64,000 nucleotides of DNA. Source: Pirellulales bacterium. GTDB taxonomy: Bacteria > Planctomycetota > Planctomycetia > Pirellulales > JAEUIK01. Positions within the stretch are counted from its first letter, which is position 1. Each line of letters begins with the position of its first letter. Below, piece after piece: positions 47,037-55,479 of the stretch. Both the position numbers and the translations under genes were made by a program. The notes under the pieces are model-generated. The model did no database searches. It was not told the DNA's origin and was given only the letters and a program-made list of their open reading frames with translations. The stretch covers positions 62,001 to 126,000 of the forward strand of contig JAIBBZ010000008.1 in the NCBI GenBank assembly GCA_019694435.1. The letters are read 5' to 3'.

Positions 47037-47810
47037 ATGCCTAACGCCATGGCCAACCCGCGCGCCGATGCCTCGACCCGTGCACGACGAACCTGGTCTC
47101 GGCTCGACCGCCAAATCGTGGCGTGCGAGCGCTGCCCACGGCTGCGATCTCATTGCGCGACAATCGCCCAGTTGCGCCGCCGCGCCTACCAGGACCAGCC
47201 GTACTGGGAGCAGCCCGTACCCAACTTTGGCGATCCGCAGGCTCGAATGCTGATCGTCGGCCTTGCACCCGGCGCCCACGGGGCCAATCGCACGGGCCGG
47301 ATGTTCACCGGCGATCGCAGCGGCGACTGGCTGTATCGGGCACTGTATGAGACGGGATTTGCAAGTCAATCGACCAGCAGCTCGCGGACAGACGGTCAGC
47401 GGTTGATCGATTGCGCGATTACGGCGGTTTGTCACTGCGCCCCGCCCGGCAATCGCCCAGCCCCTGAGGAAATCGTCGCCTGCGGCTCCTGGTTGGCGGC
47501 CACTTTCGCCCTGCTACAACCGAGGGTTTTTGTCTGCCTGGGGCAGATTGCTTGGACTGCGACGGTCCGCGAATTGATCGCGAGCACAACCGCGCCAGGC
47601 GGCCGTCGGCTCAAGCTCCCCAAATTCGCTCACGGGGCCCAGGTCGAGCTGGGTGGTGACCGCTGGATCTTGGGGAGCTACCACCCCAGTCAGCAAAACA
47701 CCTTTACGGGCAGGCTGACGAGCCCCATGCTGCAATCCGTGTTTCGGACCGCAAGGAACCTGCTGCCGGCCCCGCAAAGGGCCCGCCGGGGCCGTGGCGA
47801 GAGGGGCTAA
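47037..47810 (+). CDS. udgB: family 5 uracil-DNA glycosylase (UDGb)
   Basis: Removes uracil and related deaminated bases from DNA. At 257 residues it fits the family. Cys30 and Cys33 (CERCPRL), with Cys134 and Cys149 (CHCAPPGNRPAPEEIVACG), are the likely [4Fe-4S] ligands. Motif A is GLAPGAHGANRTGRMFTGDR, with Ala in place of the catalytic Asp of family 1, and motif B is GSYHPSQQNTFTGRLTSPM. VFVCLGQIAW is also family-typical. ATG 47037 is used; 47049 is a close alternative. Confidence 0.93.
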   Translation: MPNAMANPRADASTRARRTWSRLDRQIVACERCPRLRSHCATIAQLRRRAYQDQPYWEQPVPNFGDPQARMLIVGLAPGAHGANRTGRMFTGDRSGDWLYRALYETGFASQSTSSSRTDGQRLIDCAITAVCHCAPPGNRPAPEEIVACGSWLAATFALLQPRVFVCLGQIAWTATVRELIASTTAPGGRRLKLPKFAHGAQVELGGDRWILGSYHPSQQNTFTGRLTSPMLQSVFRTARNLLPAPQRARRGRGERG

Positions 47811-47872
47811 TTCTTGGGAGCGGTTGAACTCCCCGCGGCGCCTGGCAACGAGCGTCGCCCGCGTCGATCAAG

Positions 47873-47945
47873 TGGACAGGGCCGGGATTGAACCGGCGAC
47901 ACCTGAATTTTCAGTCCAGTGCTCTACCAGCTGAGCTACCTGTCC
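47873..47945 (-). tRNA. tRNA-Phe (GAA)
   Basis: A 73-nt cloverleaf folds on the minus strand: acceptor GGACAGG/CCTGTCC, D-arm GCTC..GAGC, anticodon stem CTGGA/TTCAG, loop CTGAAAA with anticodon GAA, T-arm GCCGG/CCGGC and discriminator A. No CCA is encoded. It lies alone between udgB and the prenyltransferase-fold gene and has its own promoter. Confidence 0.97.
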
Positions 47946-48350
47946 AACCAGACGTTTGCCGCTCGAGGGCAAGTCGTCTGCGTGAGCAGCGCATACTAAG
48001 AATCCACGCACGCCTTGTCAATCGCCTCGGGATTCAGTTTCGCGGCGCCAAATGCTTTTGGGGAAATGACTTCCGGCGGATCGCTAGCTTGACGCTCGCT
48101 GCGCAGCCAAGTAGGATCAACCGCGGGAATCGTTACGCCGCATGAGGGTCGTTCCAGGATGCCAATCGCGCCTTAGGTTCGACGTTCGGCGATCGTTGCG
48201 GGTTCGTCGTTTTCGCGCTGCCCAGGGTTTCGGAACGCCTTGGGCCGTCGGGCTTCGGGCCCGCGCGCACAGGCTGATCGTTGATGCCGGAGGCCACGGC
48301 GGGCAAGCGCCGTTGCCCGCCTTCGGATAGCGAGTTGAGGTCGCGTCACG
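47946..48350. other. 405-bp intergenic region
   Basis: Holds the tRNA-Phe promoter (minus strand, 47993-48021) and presumably the promoter of the gene at 48351. No convincing open frame; a minus-strand frame through 48117-48455 overlaps the next gene and looks like chance. Confidence 0.5.
47993..48021 (-). promoter_or_regulatory. sigma70 promoter of tRNA-Phe
   Basis: Read on the minus strand: TTGACA (48021-48016), 17-base spacer, TAGTAT (47998-47993). A perfect -35 and a 4/6 -10 at ideal spacing, about 47 bases before the mature tRNA 5' end. The best promoter match in the window. Confidence 0.75.
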
Positions 48351-50081
48351 ATGTTGCTGGCCAGTCGAAGCCCACGAGCCAGCCTTTTTGCAGCGATTTG
48401 CCGTGGGGTTGCCCGCTGTCCAAGGCCAGGAGCCATCTCTCCCGTACCGGTTCATGACGCGCCTGGATCGGACCGCAGGCTACGCTTGGCGATTCTGCTG
48501 TTCACGGCCGCGCTCGCAGTCGCCAATTGCCCCTTGAGCGTGCGAGCAGCCGAGCCGTTCCTGACGCCGGAGAGCCCCGAAGTCATCGCGGCGGTCGACC
48601 GGGCGCTCGAATTCCTGGCGAAAGCACCCGCGGACAAACGGCCCGGCGCTCGGGCGTTGGTCGGCTTGTCGTACGTCAAGCACAACAAGAAAGACCATCC
48701 GAAGGTGCAAGAGGCATTGGACGCGGTTCGCGAGATCGCGGCCACGGACAAGCAATCGGCGGACGAGATCTACACGATTTCCGTGGCGATCGTGTTTCTC
48801 ACGTCGCTCGACCCGAAGGCCCATAAGTCAGACATCGAGCAGTTGCTCGCGCGGCTCATATCGCGGCAAAAGCCTCACGGCGGTTTCGGCTATTTCACCC
48901 GAACGACGGGCGATACGTCGATGACGCAAAATGCCGTCCTCGCCATGTGGGAAGCGGCGCAATACGGCATCGATGTGCCCTTGCCAGCCTGGGAACGCGT
49001 CACCGAGTGGCTGCTTCAGACGCAAGACTCGGGCGGCGGGTTCGGCTACCAGGGCGAACCCTCAGGCGGCGGCTCGCGGCGCAAACAGAACGATCTGCGT
49101 CCGTCGATGGCTGCCGCGGGTCTCGGCAGCTTGTACATCTGCCAAGACTATCTCGGCCTGTCAGGCGATCTCACCGCGGCGCGCTCCGACAACGCCCCAC
49201 CGCCGACAGTCCGCCAGGCGGGCGCGAAGAAAAGTGGCCAGCCCAAGACCCGGCTGATCAACGGCAATCGGCTCGTCGAAGCGCAGGAATTCGGCCACAC
49301 GTACTGGGAAACCAATTTCAAGCCCGCACCGCGCACCTACCGCCATTACTATCTCTATGCCTACGAGCGCTACCGCTCGTTCGAAGAGCTGATCACCGGC
49401 ACGCCCGAAGACGCCCCCCAGTGGTACCACGACTGCGCGCGGCCCTTGCTCGCCGAGCAGCAGCAGGACGGGAGCTGGTCCAGCGCTAACGACGTCGGGG
49501 CGACATGCGACACGGCGTTCGCAGCGCTGTTCTTGCTGCGTTCGACCAAGAAGAGCCTGAAGCGGGTGAATCGTTTCGGTTCGGGGCGCTTGATCGGAGG
49601 CCGGGGCCTGCCGGGCAGCGGCGAAATTGACGTCGAGCGAGGTACGATTCGCCCGCGGCCGTTGCGCGGTCCGGCGGAGGAGCTGCTCAAGCTGCTTTCC
49701 GATGCGGACAATCCCGAGCACGAGGCCGCGGCCGAGGGATTTCGGCAGTTGGCCCTCGAGGCCGATCAGGCGACGCTCAACAAACATGCCGCCAAGCTGC
49801 GGCAACTGGCCGGCGCCGAAGACCCCGAGGCGCGGCTCGCGGCCGTGCGTGCGCTCGGGCGAACCCACAATCTCGACAACGTGCCGACGCTGATTTACGC
49901 GCTCACCGATCCGGACCCGCGCGTGTTTCTCGAGGCCCGCGAGGCGCTCTTGTTCCTGAGCCGCAAGTTCGACGGCTTTGGGTTCGAGGGCGTGCTCGAC
50001 GAGGTGCGGCGGAAAGAAGAGATCGAGCGCTGGAAGTCGTGGTACCTGGTCATCCGTCCGGATGCAAAGTTCGAGGACTGA
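48351..50081 (+). CDS. exported prenyltransferase-fold protein with HEAT repeats
   Basis: A 576-residue protein. A 45-residue basic leader precedes a hydrophobic segment (LRLAILLFTAALAVANCPLS) ending near VRAAE, probably a signal peptide or anchor; no better start is apparent than ATG 48351. Residues about 75-420 form the squalene-cyclase-type alpha/alpha barrel with QW-like units (RQKPHGGFGYF, TQDSGGGFGYQG, AEQQQDGSWSSAND); the DXDD motif is absent. The C-terminal 120 residues are HEAT-like (RLAAVRALGRTHNLDNVPTL, VFLEAREALLFLSRKFDGFG). It is seven bases upstream of the next gene and resembles the gene at 38946-39986 in fold. Confidence 0.8.
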   Translation: MLLASRSPRASLFAAICRGVARCPRPGAISPVPVHDAPGSDRRLRLAILLFTAALAVANCPLSVRAAEPFLTPESPEVIAAVDRALEFLAKAPADKRPGARALVGLSYVKHNKKDHPKVQEALDAVREIAATDKQSADEIYTISVAIVFLTSLDPKAHKSDIEQLLARLISRQKPHGGFGYFTRTTGDTSMTQNAVLAMWEAAQYGIDVPLPAWERVTEWLLQTQDSGGGFGYQGEPSGGGSRRKQNDLRPSMAAAGLGSLYICQDYLGLSGDLTAARSDNAPPPTVRQAGAKKSGQPKTRLINGNRLVEAQEFGHTYWETNFKPAPRTYRHYYLYAYERYRSFEELITGTPEDAPQWYHDCARPLLAEQQQDGSWSSANDVGATCDTAFAALFLLRSTKKSLKRVNRFGSGRLIGGRGLPGSGEIDVERGTIRPRPLRGPAEELLKLLSDADNPEHEAAAEGFRQLALEADQATLNKHAAKLRQLAGAEDPEARLAAVRALGRTHNLDNVPTLIYALTDPDPRVFLEAREALLFLSRKFDGFGFEGVLDEVRRKEEIERWKSWYLVIRPDAKFED

Positions 50082-50087
50082 CCAAGG

Positions 50088-50981
50088 ATGGCACAGGCAT
50101 CGACACGCCCCCAGGCATCGGCAATTCCCACGGCGGTCCGTGTGACGTCGTACGATCGCGCAGCCAGTTGGCTCGTGGCCTTGCTGGTGCTCTCGGGCAC
50201 TTCGTTCGCGTTTCTGCTGGGGGCCTGGCTCGCGGGCAAACCGCCAATGCGGCCCAAACCTCGCCCGGTCGAAATTCCCGACGTCGGCGGCGGTAGCCCC
50301 ACGGGCATTCCCGGCGAAAGCATGCAGATCGACTCGCCGAACAAGGACGAAATCGCGGCCGAGACCGACCTGCAACAAAACGAGTTGCAGGACACGCTGG
50401 CGATGGTCGTCGATGCCGTGGCCACGAATCAGGCCGCGATTACCGATCCTTCGTTGAGCTCCGACGTCGAAGTCGGCGGACCCTCGGGTCCCTCGAAAGG
50501 CGACGGCCGTGCTGTGGGCTTGGGCTACGGCAACGGCGAGCCGGGGATTCCGCGCGCGCAGCGCTGGGAAATGCGGTTCGCCGAGGGGGCCACGCTCCAG
50601 GACTACGCCCGGCAGCTCGACTATTTCAAAATCGAACTGGGCGCCGTGGGAGTCAACAGCGAAGTGCAGTACGCCTTCAACTTGTCGGCCTCGCGCCCGG
50701 AATTGCGCGTCGGTCCGGCGAAGGACGAACAGCGGCTGTACATGTCGTGGCAACAGGGCAGCTTGAAGGAAGCCGACCGAGCGCTGTTGGCGCGGGCGGG
50801 TGCGGCCCTCCCTGGCCGGCAGATCGTGCAGTTCTATCCCCAGGACCTTGAGAACGAGCTGGCCGGTTTGGAATTGGCCTATCGAGGCCGAGAACAAGGC
50901 CAGATTCGCAAGACCATCTTCGGGGTGCGCGCCGCCGGCGACGGCTACGAGTTCTATGTCATCGAACAAATCCCCATGTGA
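50088..50981 (+). CDS. single-pass membrane protein of unknown function
   Basis: A 297-residue protein with a cytoplasmic N-tail of about 25 residues, a membrane helix (ASWLVALLVLSGTSFAFLLG) and an extracytoplasmic domain. After a Pro/Gly-rich linker (KPRPVEIPDVGGGSPTGIPG) the C-terminal 110 residues look folded (QRWEMRFAEGATLQDYARQL, YPQDLENELAGLELAYRGRE). The TonB/ExbD-like topology is noted, but I do not recognise a family. The start lies 6 bp after the prenyltransferase-fold gene and the stop overlaps the kinase gene by 4 bp. Confidence 0.7.
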   Translation: MAQASTRPQASAIPTAVRVTSYDRAASWLVALLVLSGTSFAFLLGAWLAGKPPMRPKPRPVEIPDVGGGSPTGIPGESMQIDSPNKDEIAAETDLQQNELQDTLAMVVDAVATNQAAITDPSLSSDVEVGGPSGPSKGDGRAVGLGYGNGEPGIPRAQRWEMRFAEGATLQDYARQLDYFKIELGAVGVNSEVQYAFNLSASRPELRVGPAKDEQRLYMSWQQGSLKEADRALLARAGAALPGRQIVQFYPQDLENELAGLELAYRGREQGQIRKTIFGVRAAGDGYEFYVIEQIPM

Positions 50982-53900
50982 GACCCACAGCGCCGATCGC
51001 CGACGAGCTGCGCCGCCGCCGGATGGACCGCCCGCTACCCGAGCCCGAGCCGATGATTGACACGCAACAATTCTTGAAGCTGCTTGCCGGCACAAACCTG
51101 ATGACGCCCGAGTTGCTCGGCAAGCTCCGCGCGCGTATCGCTGGGACACCGGGGGTCGATGCGCTGAAAGTCGCACGGAAGCTGGTCGAACGGGGCGACC
51201 TGACCGCTTGGCAGGCACAACAGCTCCTGGCCGGCCGCAATGCGTTTTATTTGGGCCGCTACCAGCTCGCGGAATGCATCGGTGAAGGCGGCATGGGCAT
51301 CGTGTTTCGCGCCCGCCACGCGATGATGGATCGCACCGTGGCGGTCAAGGTCTTGTCTCGCGACTTGTTACGCAAGCCGCGGGCAGTCGCGCGGTTCAAC
51401 CGCGAGGTCAAGGCCGCCGCCGCACTGCATCACCCGAACATCATCGTGGCTTACGACGCCGACCGGGTCGGCGATTCGCACTTTCTGGTGATGGAATACG
51501 CCCAGGGGCGCGACCTGAACTACTGGCTGCGCTGCAAAGGTGCCTTCCCCGTCAGCGCGGCGTGCGAATGTGGTCTACAGGTGGCCGAGGGGTTACAGCA
51601 CGCCTTTCAAAAGGGGATGGTGCACCGCGATATCAAGCCCGTGAATCTGTTGGTCACCTGGGACAAGGATCACGCCCGCCCGGTCATCAAGATCCTCGAC
51701 ATGGGACTGGCGCGATTCGCCAGCGAGGCTCAGCAGGACGACGAGGGGTTGACCCGTGCTGGCCAGACGATCGGCACGCCCGATTACATCGCTCCCGAAG
51801 CGGCCGACAACTTCAAAGCGGCCGACATTCGCGCCGACATTTTTAGCTTGGGCTGCACGCTGTTTCGGCTGCTCACGGGCAAACTTCCCTTCGGCGGCAG
51901 CAACACTGTGCAAAAGCTGCTTGCCCGGGTGCAGAACGACGCCCCGCTGGCCAGCAGCCTACGCGCCGACGTGCCGCCGGAGCTCGATGCAGTGCTGGCC
52001 AAGATGATGGCCCGGACGGTGACCGATCGCTACCAGACGCCCGCCGAAGTGATCGAAGCGCTGGCGCCCTTCGCGGCATCGCGCATCGGCGATCAGGCGT
52101 CCTTGGAGTTTTTCAGCGTCGTGCCGCCCGATCCGTCGCCGAACGAGCTGGTCGCCGAGGAAGACGCCGACACGAGCATGGAAGAATTCTTTCGCGACTT
52201 CACCGTGGCGCCCCAGCGCGACGATAGCGCCGACGCAAAGGAAGAAGTGCTGAGCCTGATTGAGTTCGACGAGGATGACGACGAGGAGCCGCTCCCGCTC
52301 GACCAGGAATTGCCGAAGCCAAAGCAGCCTGCGCCGCTCGTGGCCAAGCTGGTCACGCCTGGCTCGGCGCCGGCCAAGTCGGCGTCGCCCCGCAAGGCCG
52401 CCGCGGTCGCTGCGTCGGAAACAATCACCGAGATCGCTCCGCTCGAGGGCCTGCCTCAGGCGCTGGCCGACGATCAAGCGGGGCTCGACGTCGATCCGTT
52501 GCCGCTCGAGGGCTTCGACGATGCGGCCGCCGAGTCCGACAAGGAATCCCAGGAACAAGGCAAGAAGTCGCGCAAGTGGCTCAATGTCGGCGGTCGCCGA
52601 CGCGAGGCGCGGCGCTGGGACTCACCGTTCATGCTGTATGGCGGCGGTGCACTGCTGTTGTTCGTCGTGGGCGGCATCGGCATGGCGCTGAATCTCCAGT
52701 TTCGCTCCGGCGAGAAGAAGCTCGAAGAAGCCGAACGGGCTTACGGCCAGCAAGATTTTGCCCAGGCCGCCTACAAGTTGGACGAATTCATCAAGGAATA
52801 TCCCCAGCACGTCGGCGCACCACAGGCACACGTGCATCGCGGCATCGCGCAATTGCGCCAGTTGGTCGACACGGGCAGCGAATGGCCGACCAAGGTCAAG
52901 CAATGCACCACGGTGTTGGCCGATCTGCAAAAGAAATATGCCAAGCCCTTCACGGCCGCGTCGAACGACATCCAGGTGCTGTTGACGCGGCTCGCAGAGG
53001 GGCTGGCCAACACGGCCCGCAAGAACCAGCAACCGGAGTTGCTCGACGAGTCGCGAGCCGCACTGACGTTGATCGACTACTACGTCGTCAAGTCGCTGCG
53101 TCCGGCGGCCAAAATTGCCGAGATCGAAACGCTGATTGCCAACGTCGGCGAGGAGATCGGCCGCAACCTGGCCCTCAAGGCGGCGCTCGAAAAGATCAAT
53201 GCCGCGATCGCCGCCGGACATTTCGACGAAGCCTATGCCGAGCGGGAGCGGATTCTGATCCGTTATCCCGTGTTGGCCGACGACCCCGCGCTGGCCGAAG
53301 TGTTGACCCGCGCTGCCGCGGCCTTGCAGGCCAACGTCAAGGTGACCAGCGAGCCGATCGCGCCGGTCGCGGCCGGAGCGCCGGCCTTCACGACGCTGGC
53401 GCTGGCCGAACGAAGCGGCGAAAAGGTGGCAGCGTCTGCCGGCGAAGTGGTCACTGCTTTGGCCGATGGAGCGGTCTGGGGCATTGATGCCGAAAGCGGC
53501 GCGCCGCTGTGGCGCATGCAGGTGGGCGTGACGACGACGATTCCGCCGCAGCCGATCGGGATCGATCCGGGCGACGATCTGCTCATCGTCGACGCCGAAC
53601 ACGGTCAAGTGGCGCGCGTCGTCGCCCGCAGCGGTGAAGTCAAATGGCGGCATCACCTCCAGGCCTTACTGTCTGGCCCGCCGCTGTTGACCCGCGGTCA
53701 GGCCGTGCTGGCGACCAGCGACGGCGAACTGCGATGGTTGAATCTGGACGACGGCAGCTCGCCCCGGCAGGTCAAGTTGCCGCAGGTGGTAACCTCCGGT
53801 CCGGCGATCGAAGCGCGCGGCGCGCAACTCTACCAGATTGCCAATCATTCAAACTTGTACGTGCTGTCGGCCGCCGACGGCGCTTGCAGCCAGGTGCTCT

Positions 53901-55456
53901 ACCTCGGTCAGCAGCCGGGCAGCGTGGTGCTGCCGCCGCTGGTGATCAGTCGCTATGTGATTGTGGCCGAGAACCATCTTGCGACGGCGAGCCGGCTGCG
54001 CGTCTTGCTTGTCGACGATCAGGGCGTCAACGCGCAACAGGTGCAACAGCTCGACCTCGAAGGGCAGATGACAACCTTGCCGATCATTGCCGGCCGCACG
54101 ATGCACCTGGTCACGGATCGGGGGGCCTGGTACAGCTTCGAGATCTCGCAAGCCGGCGAAGGCGATCCGCTTAAAATGGTCGTTGAGCGCGGCGCCGTGT
54201 CCGGCGACCCTGTGGCGCGTTACCCGCTCGCGCGCGGCGGCGAGGCGTGGGTAGCCGACCAGCAGTTGGCTCGCTACCAGGTTCAATCGACGCGCGGGCG
54301 ACTGGTTCCCCAGGGCGTGACGTTTGCCAATAGTACGTTCTTACAGGCCCCGGTTTGGCTGCACGATCTGATCTTTCACTTGCGCCGCGCCGCAGGCGGC
54401 CGGCTCGTCGCGGCGATGAGCCGGCCGGACGACGGTAACCTGGTCTGGGAAAGCACGCTCGCTGCTCCGCCGCTGGCGGCCATTGCGGCGGGCGATCGCG
54501 GGCTCGAGCTGCTGCGCACCGATGGGCGATTGTTTGCTCCCACGGCCCAGCAACTGACGCAAGGCGGCGTGCTGTCTCAATCAGCGACGTCGATCGAAGT
54601 CCTGGCCGCGCCGTCCGAACCATTGCCCGCGCCACGAATTCCTGACGGTTGGATCGCCGCGGCCGATGCGGGCGGTCACCAGATTCTGGCGCGCCGCGGC
54701 GGCCGCAATCCGCAGCTCCAATGGGCCACGATCAGCGACGTGCTGACCGGTCCCCTGGTGTCGTTGCGAGCCGGCATCGTGGTCCCGGGGCAAAGCGGCC
54801 AGATTCAAGTCGTCGATCCGGCGGGCGTGCCCGCGCCGGTGCAGCCATTCCAGCCGCTGGTCGAGCCCGGCGTGGCCTACCAGTGGCAGGCGGCTGCCAT
54901 CGACGATGCGCGGCTCGTCGCCAGCGACTGTCGCACGAAGATTTATGTGTTGCAGGTCAAGGGCGAGCCTGCGCAGCTTACGGCCGCGGCCGAAGCCGAT
55001 TTACCCAGTGCGCTTCAGTCTGGTTTGGCCGTGACCGGCGAAACGGTGTATGGCGTACTGGCCGGAGGCAGCCTCCAGTCGTGGAATGTGGCCGATTTGC
55101 AAGCGCGCGAATCGGCCTCGCTGCCGGGCGGCGCGACCTGGGGCCCACGTTCCGCCGGCAAGCTGGCCTTGGTCGCCACCGGCGACGAACAACTGCTGGC
55201 TTGGGACGGCAACGGTCAACAAGTATGGAAGGTGCCGCTCGCCGGGGGACGTCCGTGTGGCGAGCCGCTCGCGCTGGGCGAGACGTTGGCGGTCGCCCTG
55301 GCCGGCGGCAAGCTGCTCATGCTTGATCCCGTCAGTGGAGAATCGCGCAGCGAAGTGGATTTCGGTCAGCCGCTGGTGGCAGGACCCTTGGTCGTGGGCG
55401 ACCGCGTCGTGTGTGTTGGTGCCGATGGCACGTTGTTTACCGTACCGCGTCCTTGA
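50978..55456 (+). CDS. Ser/Thr protein kinase with extracytoplasmic PQQ-type propeller
   Basis: A 1492-residue transmembrane kinase. Residues about 27-95 are a helical module (LTAWQAQQLLAGRNAFYLGR) common before planctomycete kinase domains. The kinase has GEGGMG (102-107), Lys124 (VAVK), HRDIKP with Asp218 and DMG with Asp241, so it should be active. An acidic juxtamembrane region (about 390-540) precedes the membrane helix (about 551-571). Outside are helical repeats (EERAYGQQDFAQAA type) and PQQ-like blades (VVTALADGAVWGIDAESGAP, LLAWDGNGQQVWKVPL). GTG 50978 overlaps the previous stop; ATG 51053 is a plausible alternative. The propeller may sense an envelope signal (inference). Confidence 0.9.
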   Translation: MRPTAPIADELRRRRMDRPLPEPEPMIDTQQFLKLLAGTNLMTPELLGKLRARIAGTPGVDALKVARKLVERGDLTAWQAQQLLAGRNAFYLGRYQLAECIGEGGMGIVFRARHAMMDRTVAVKVLSRDLLRKPRAVARFNREVKAAAALHHPNIIVAYDADRVGDSHFLVMEYAQGRDLNYWLRCKGAFPVSAACECGLQVAEGLQHAFQKGMVHRDIKPVNLLVTWDKDHARPVIKILDMGLARFASEAQQDDEGLTRAGQTIGTPDYIAPEAADNFKAADIRADIFSLGCTLFRLLTGKLPFGGSNTVQKLLARVQNDAPLASSLRADVPPELDAVLAKMMARTVTDRYQTPAEVIEALAPFAASRIGDQASLEFFSVVPPDPSPNELVAEEDADTSMEEFFRDFTVAPQRDDSADAKEEVLSLIEFDEDDDEEPLPLDQELPKPKQPAPLVAKLVTPGSAPAKSASPRKAAAVAASETITEIAPLEGLPQALADDQAGLDVDPLPLEGFDDAAAESDKESQEQGKKSRKWLNVGGRRREARRWDSPFMLYGGGALLLFVVGGIGMALNLQFRSGEKKLEEAERAYGQQDFAQAAYKLDEFIKEYPQHVGAPQAHVHRGIAQLRQLVDTGSEWPTKVKQCTTVLADLQKKYAKPFTAASNDIQVLLTRLAEGLANTARKNQQPELLDESRAALTLIDYYVVKSLRPAAKIAEIETLIANVGEEIGRNLALKAALEKINAAIAAGHFDEAYAERERILIRYPVLADDPALAEVLTRAAAALQANVKVTSEPIAPVAAGAPAFTTLALAERSGEKVAASAGEVVTALADGAVWGIDAESGAPLWRMQVGVTTTIPPQPIGIDPGDDLLIVDAEHGQVARVVARSGEVKWRHHLQALLSGPPLLTRGQAVLATSDGELRWLNLDDGSSPRQVKLPQVVTSGPAIEARGAQLYQIANHSNLYVLSAADGACSQVLYLGQQPGSVVLPPLVISRYVIVAENHLATASRLRVLLVDDQGVNAQQVQQLDLEGQMTTLPIIAGRTMHLVTDRGAWYSFEISQAGEGDPLKMVVERGAVSGDPVARYPLARGGEAWVADQQLARYQVQSTRGRLVPQGVTFANSTFLQAPVWLHDLIFHLRRAAGGRLVAAMSRPDDGNLVWESTLAAPPLAAIAAGDRGLELLRTDGRLFAPTAQQLTQGGVLSQSATSIEVLAAPSEPLPAPRIPDGWIAAADAGGHQILARRGGRNPQLQWATISDVLTGPLVSLRAGIVVPGQSGQIQVVDPAGVPAPVQPFQPLVEPGVAYQWQAAAIDDARLVASDCRTKIYVLQVKGEPAQLTAAAEADLPSALQSGLAVTGETVYGVLAGGSLQSWNVADLQARESASLPGGATWGPRSAGKLALVATGDEQLLAWDGNGQQVWKVPLAGGRPCGEPLALGETLAVALAGGKLLMLDPVSGESRSEVDFGQPLVAGPLVVGDRVVCVGADGTLFTVPRP

Positions 55457-55479
55457 GCGGGTTTGCGAACCGGGTAACG

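Noticed and set aside
38946..50081. Squalene-hopene cyclase genes (from the prenyltransferase-fold repeats)
   Set aside because: Both proteins have export signals and neither has the DXDD catalytic motif, so hopanoid synthesis is not supported.
49161..51218. 685-codon minus-strand open frame
   Set aside because: It crosses three tightly coupled plus-strand genes and has no domain or ribosome site.
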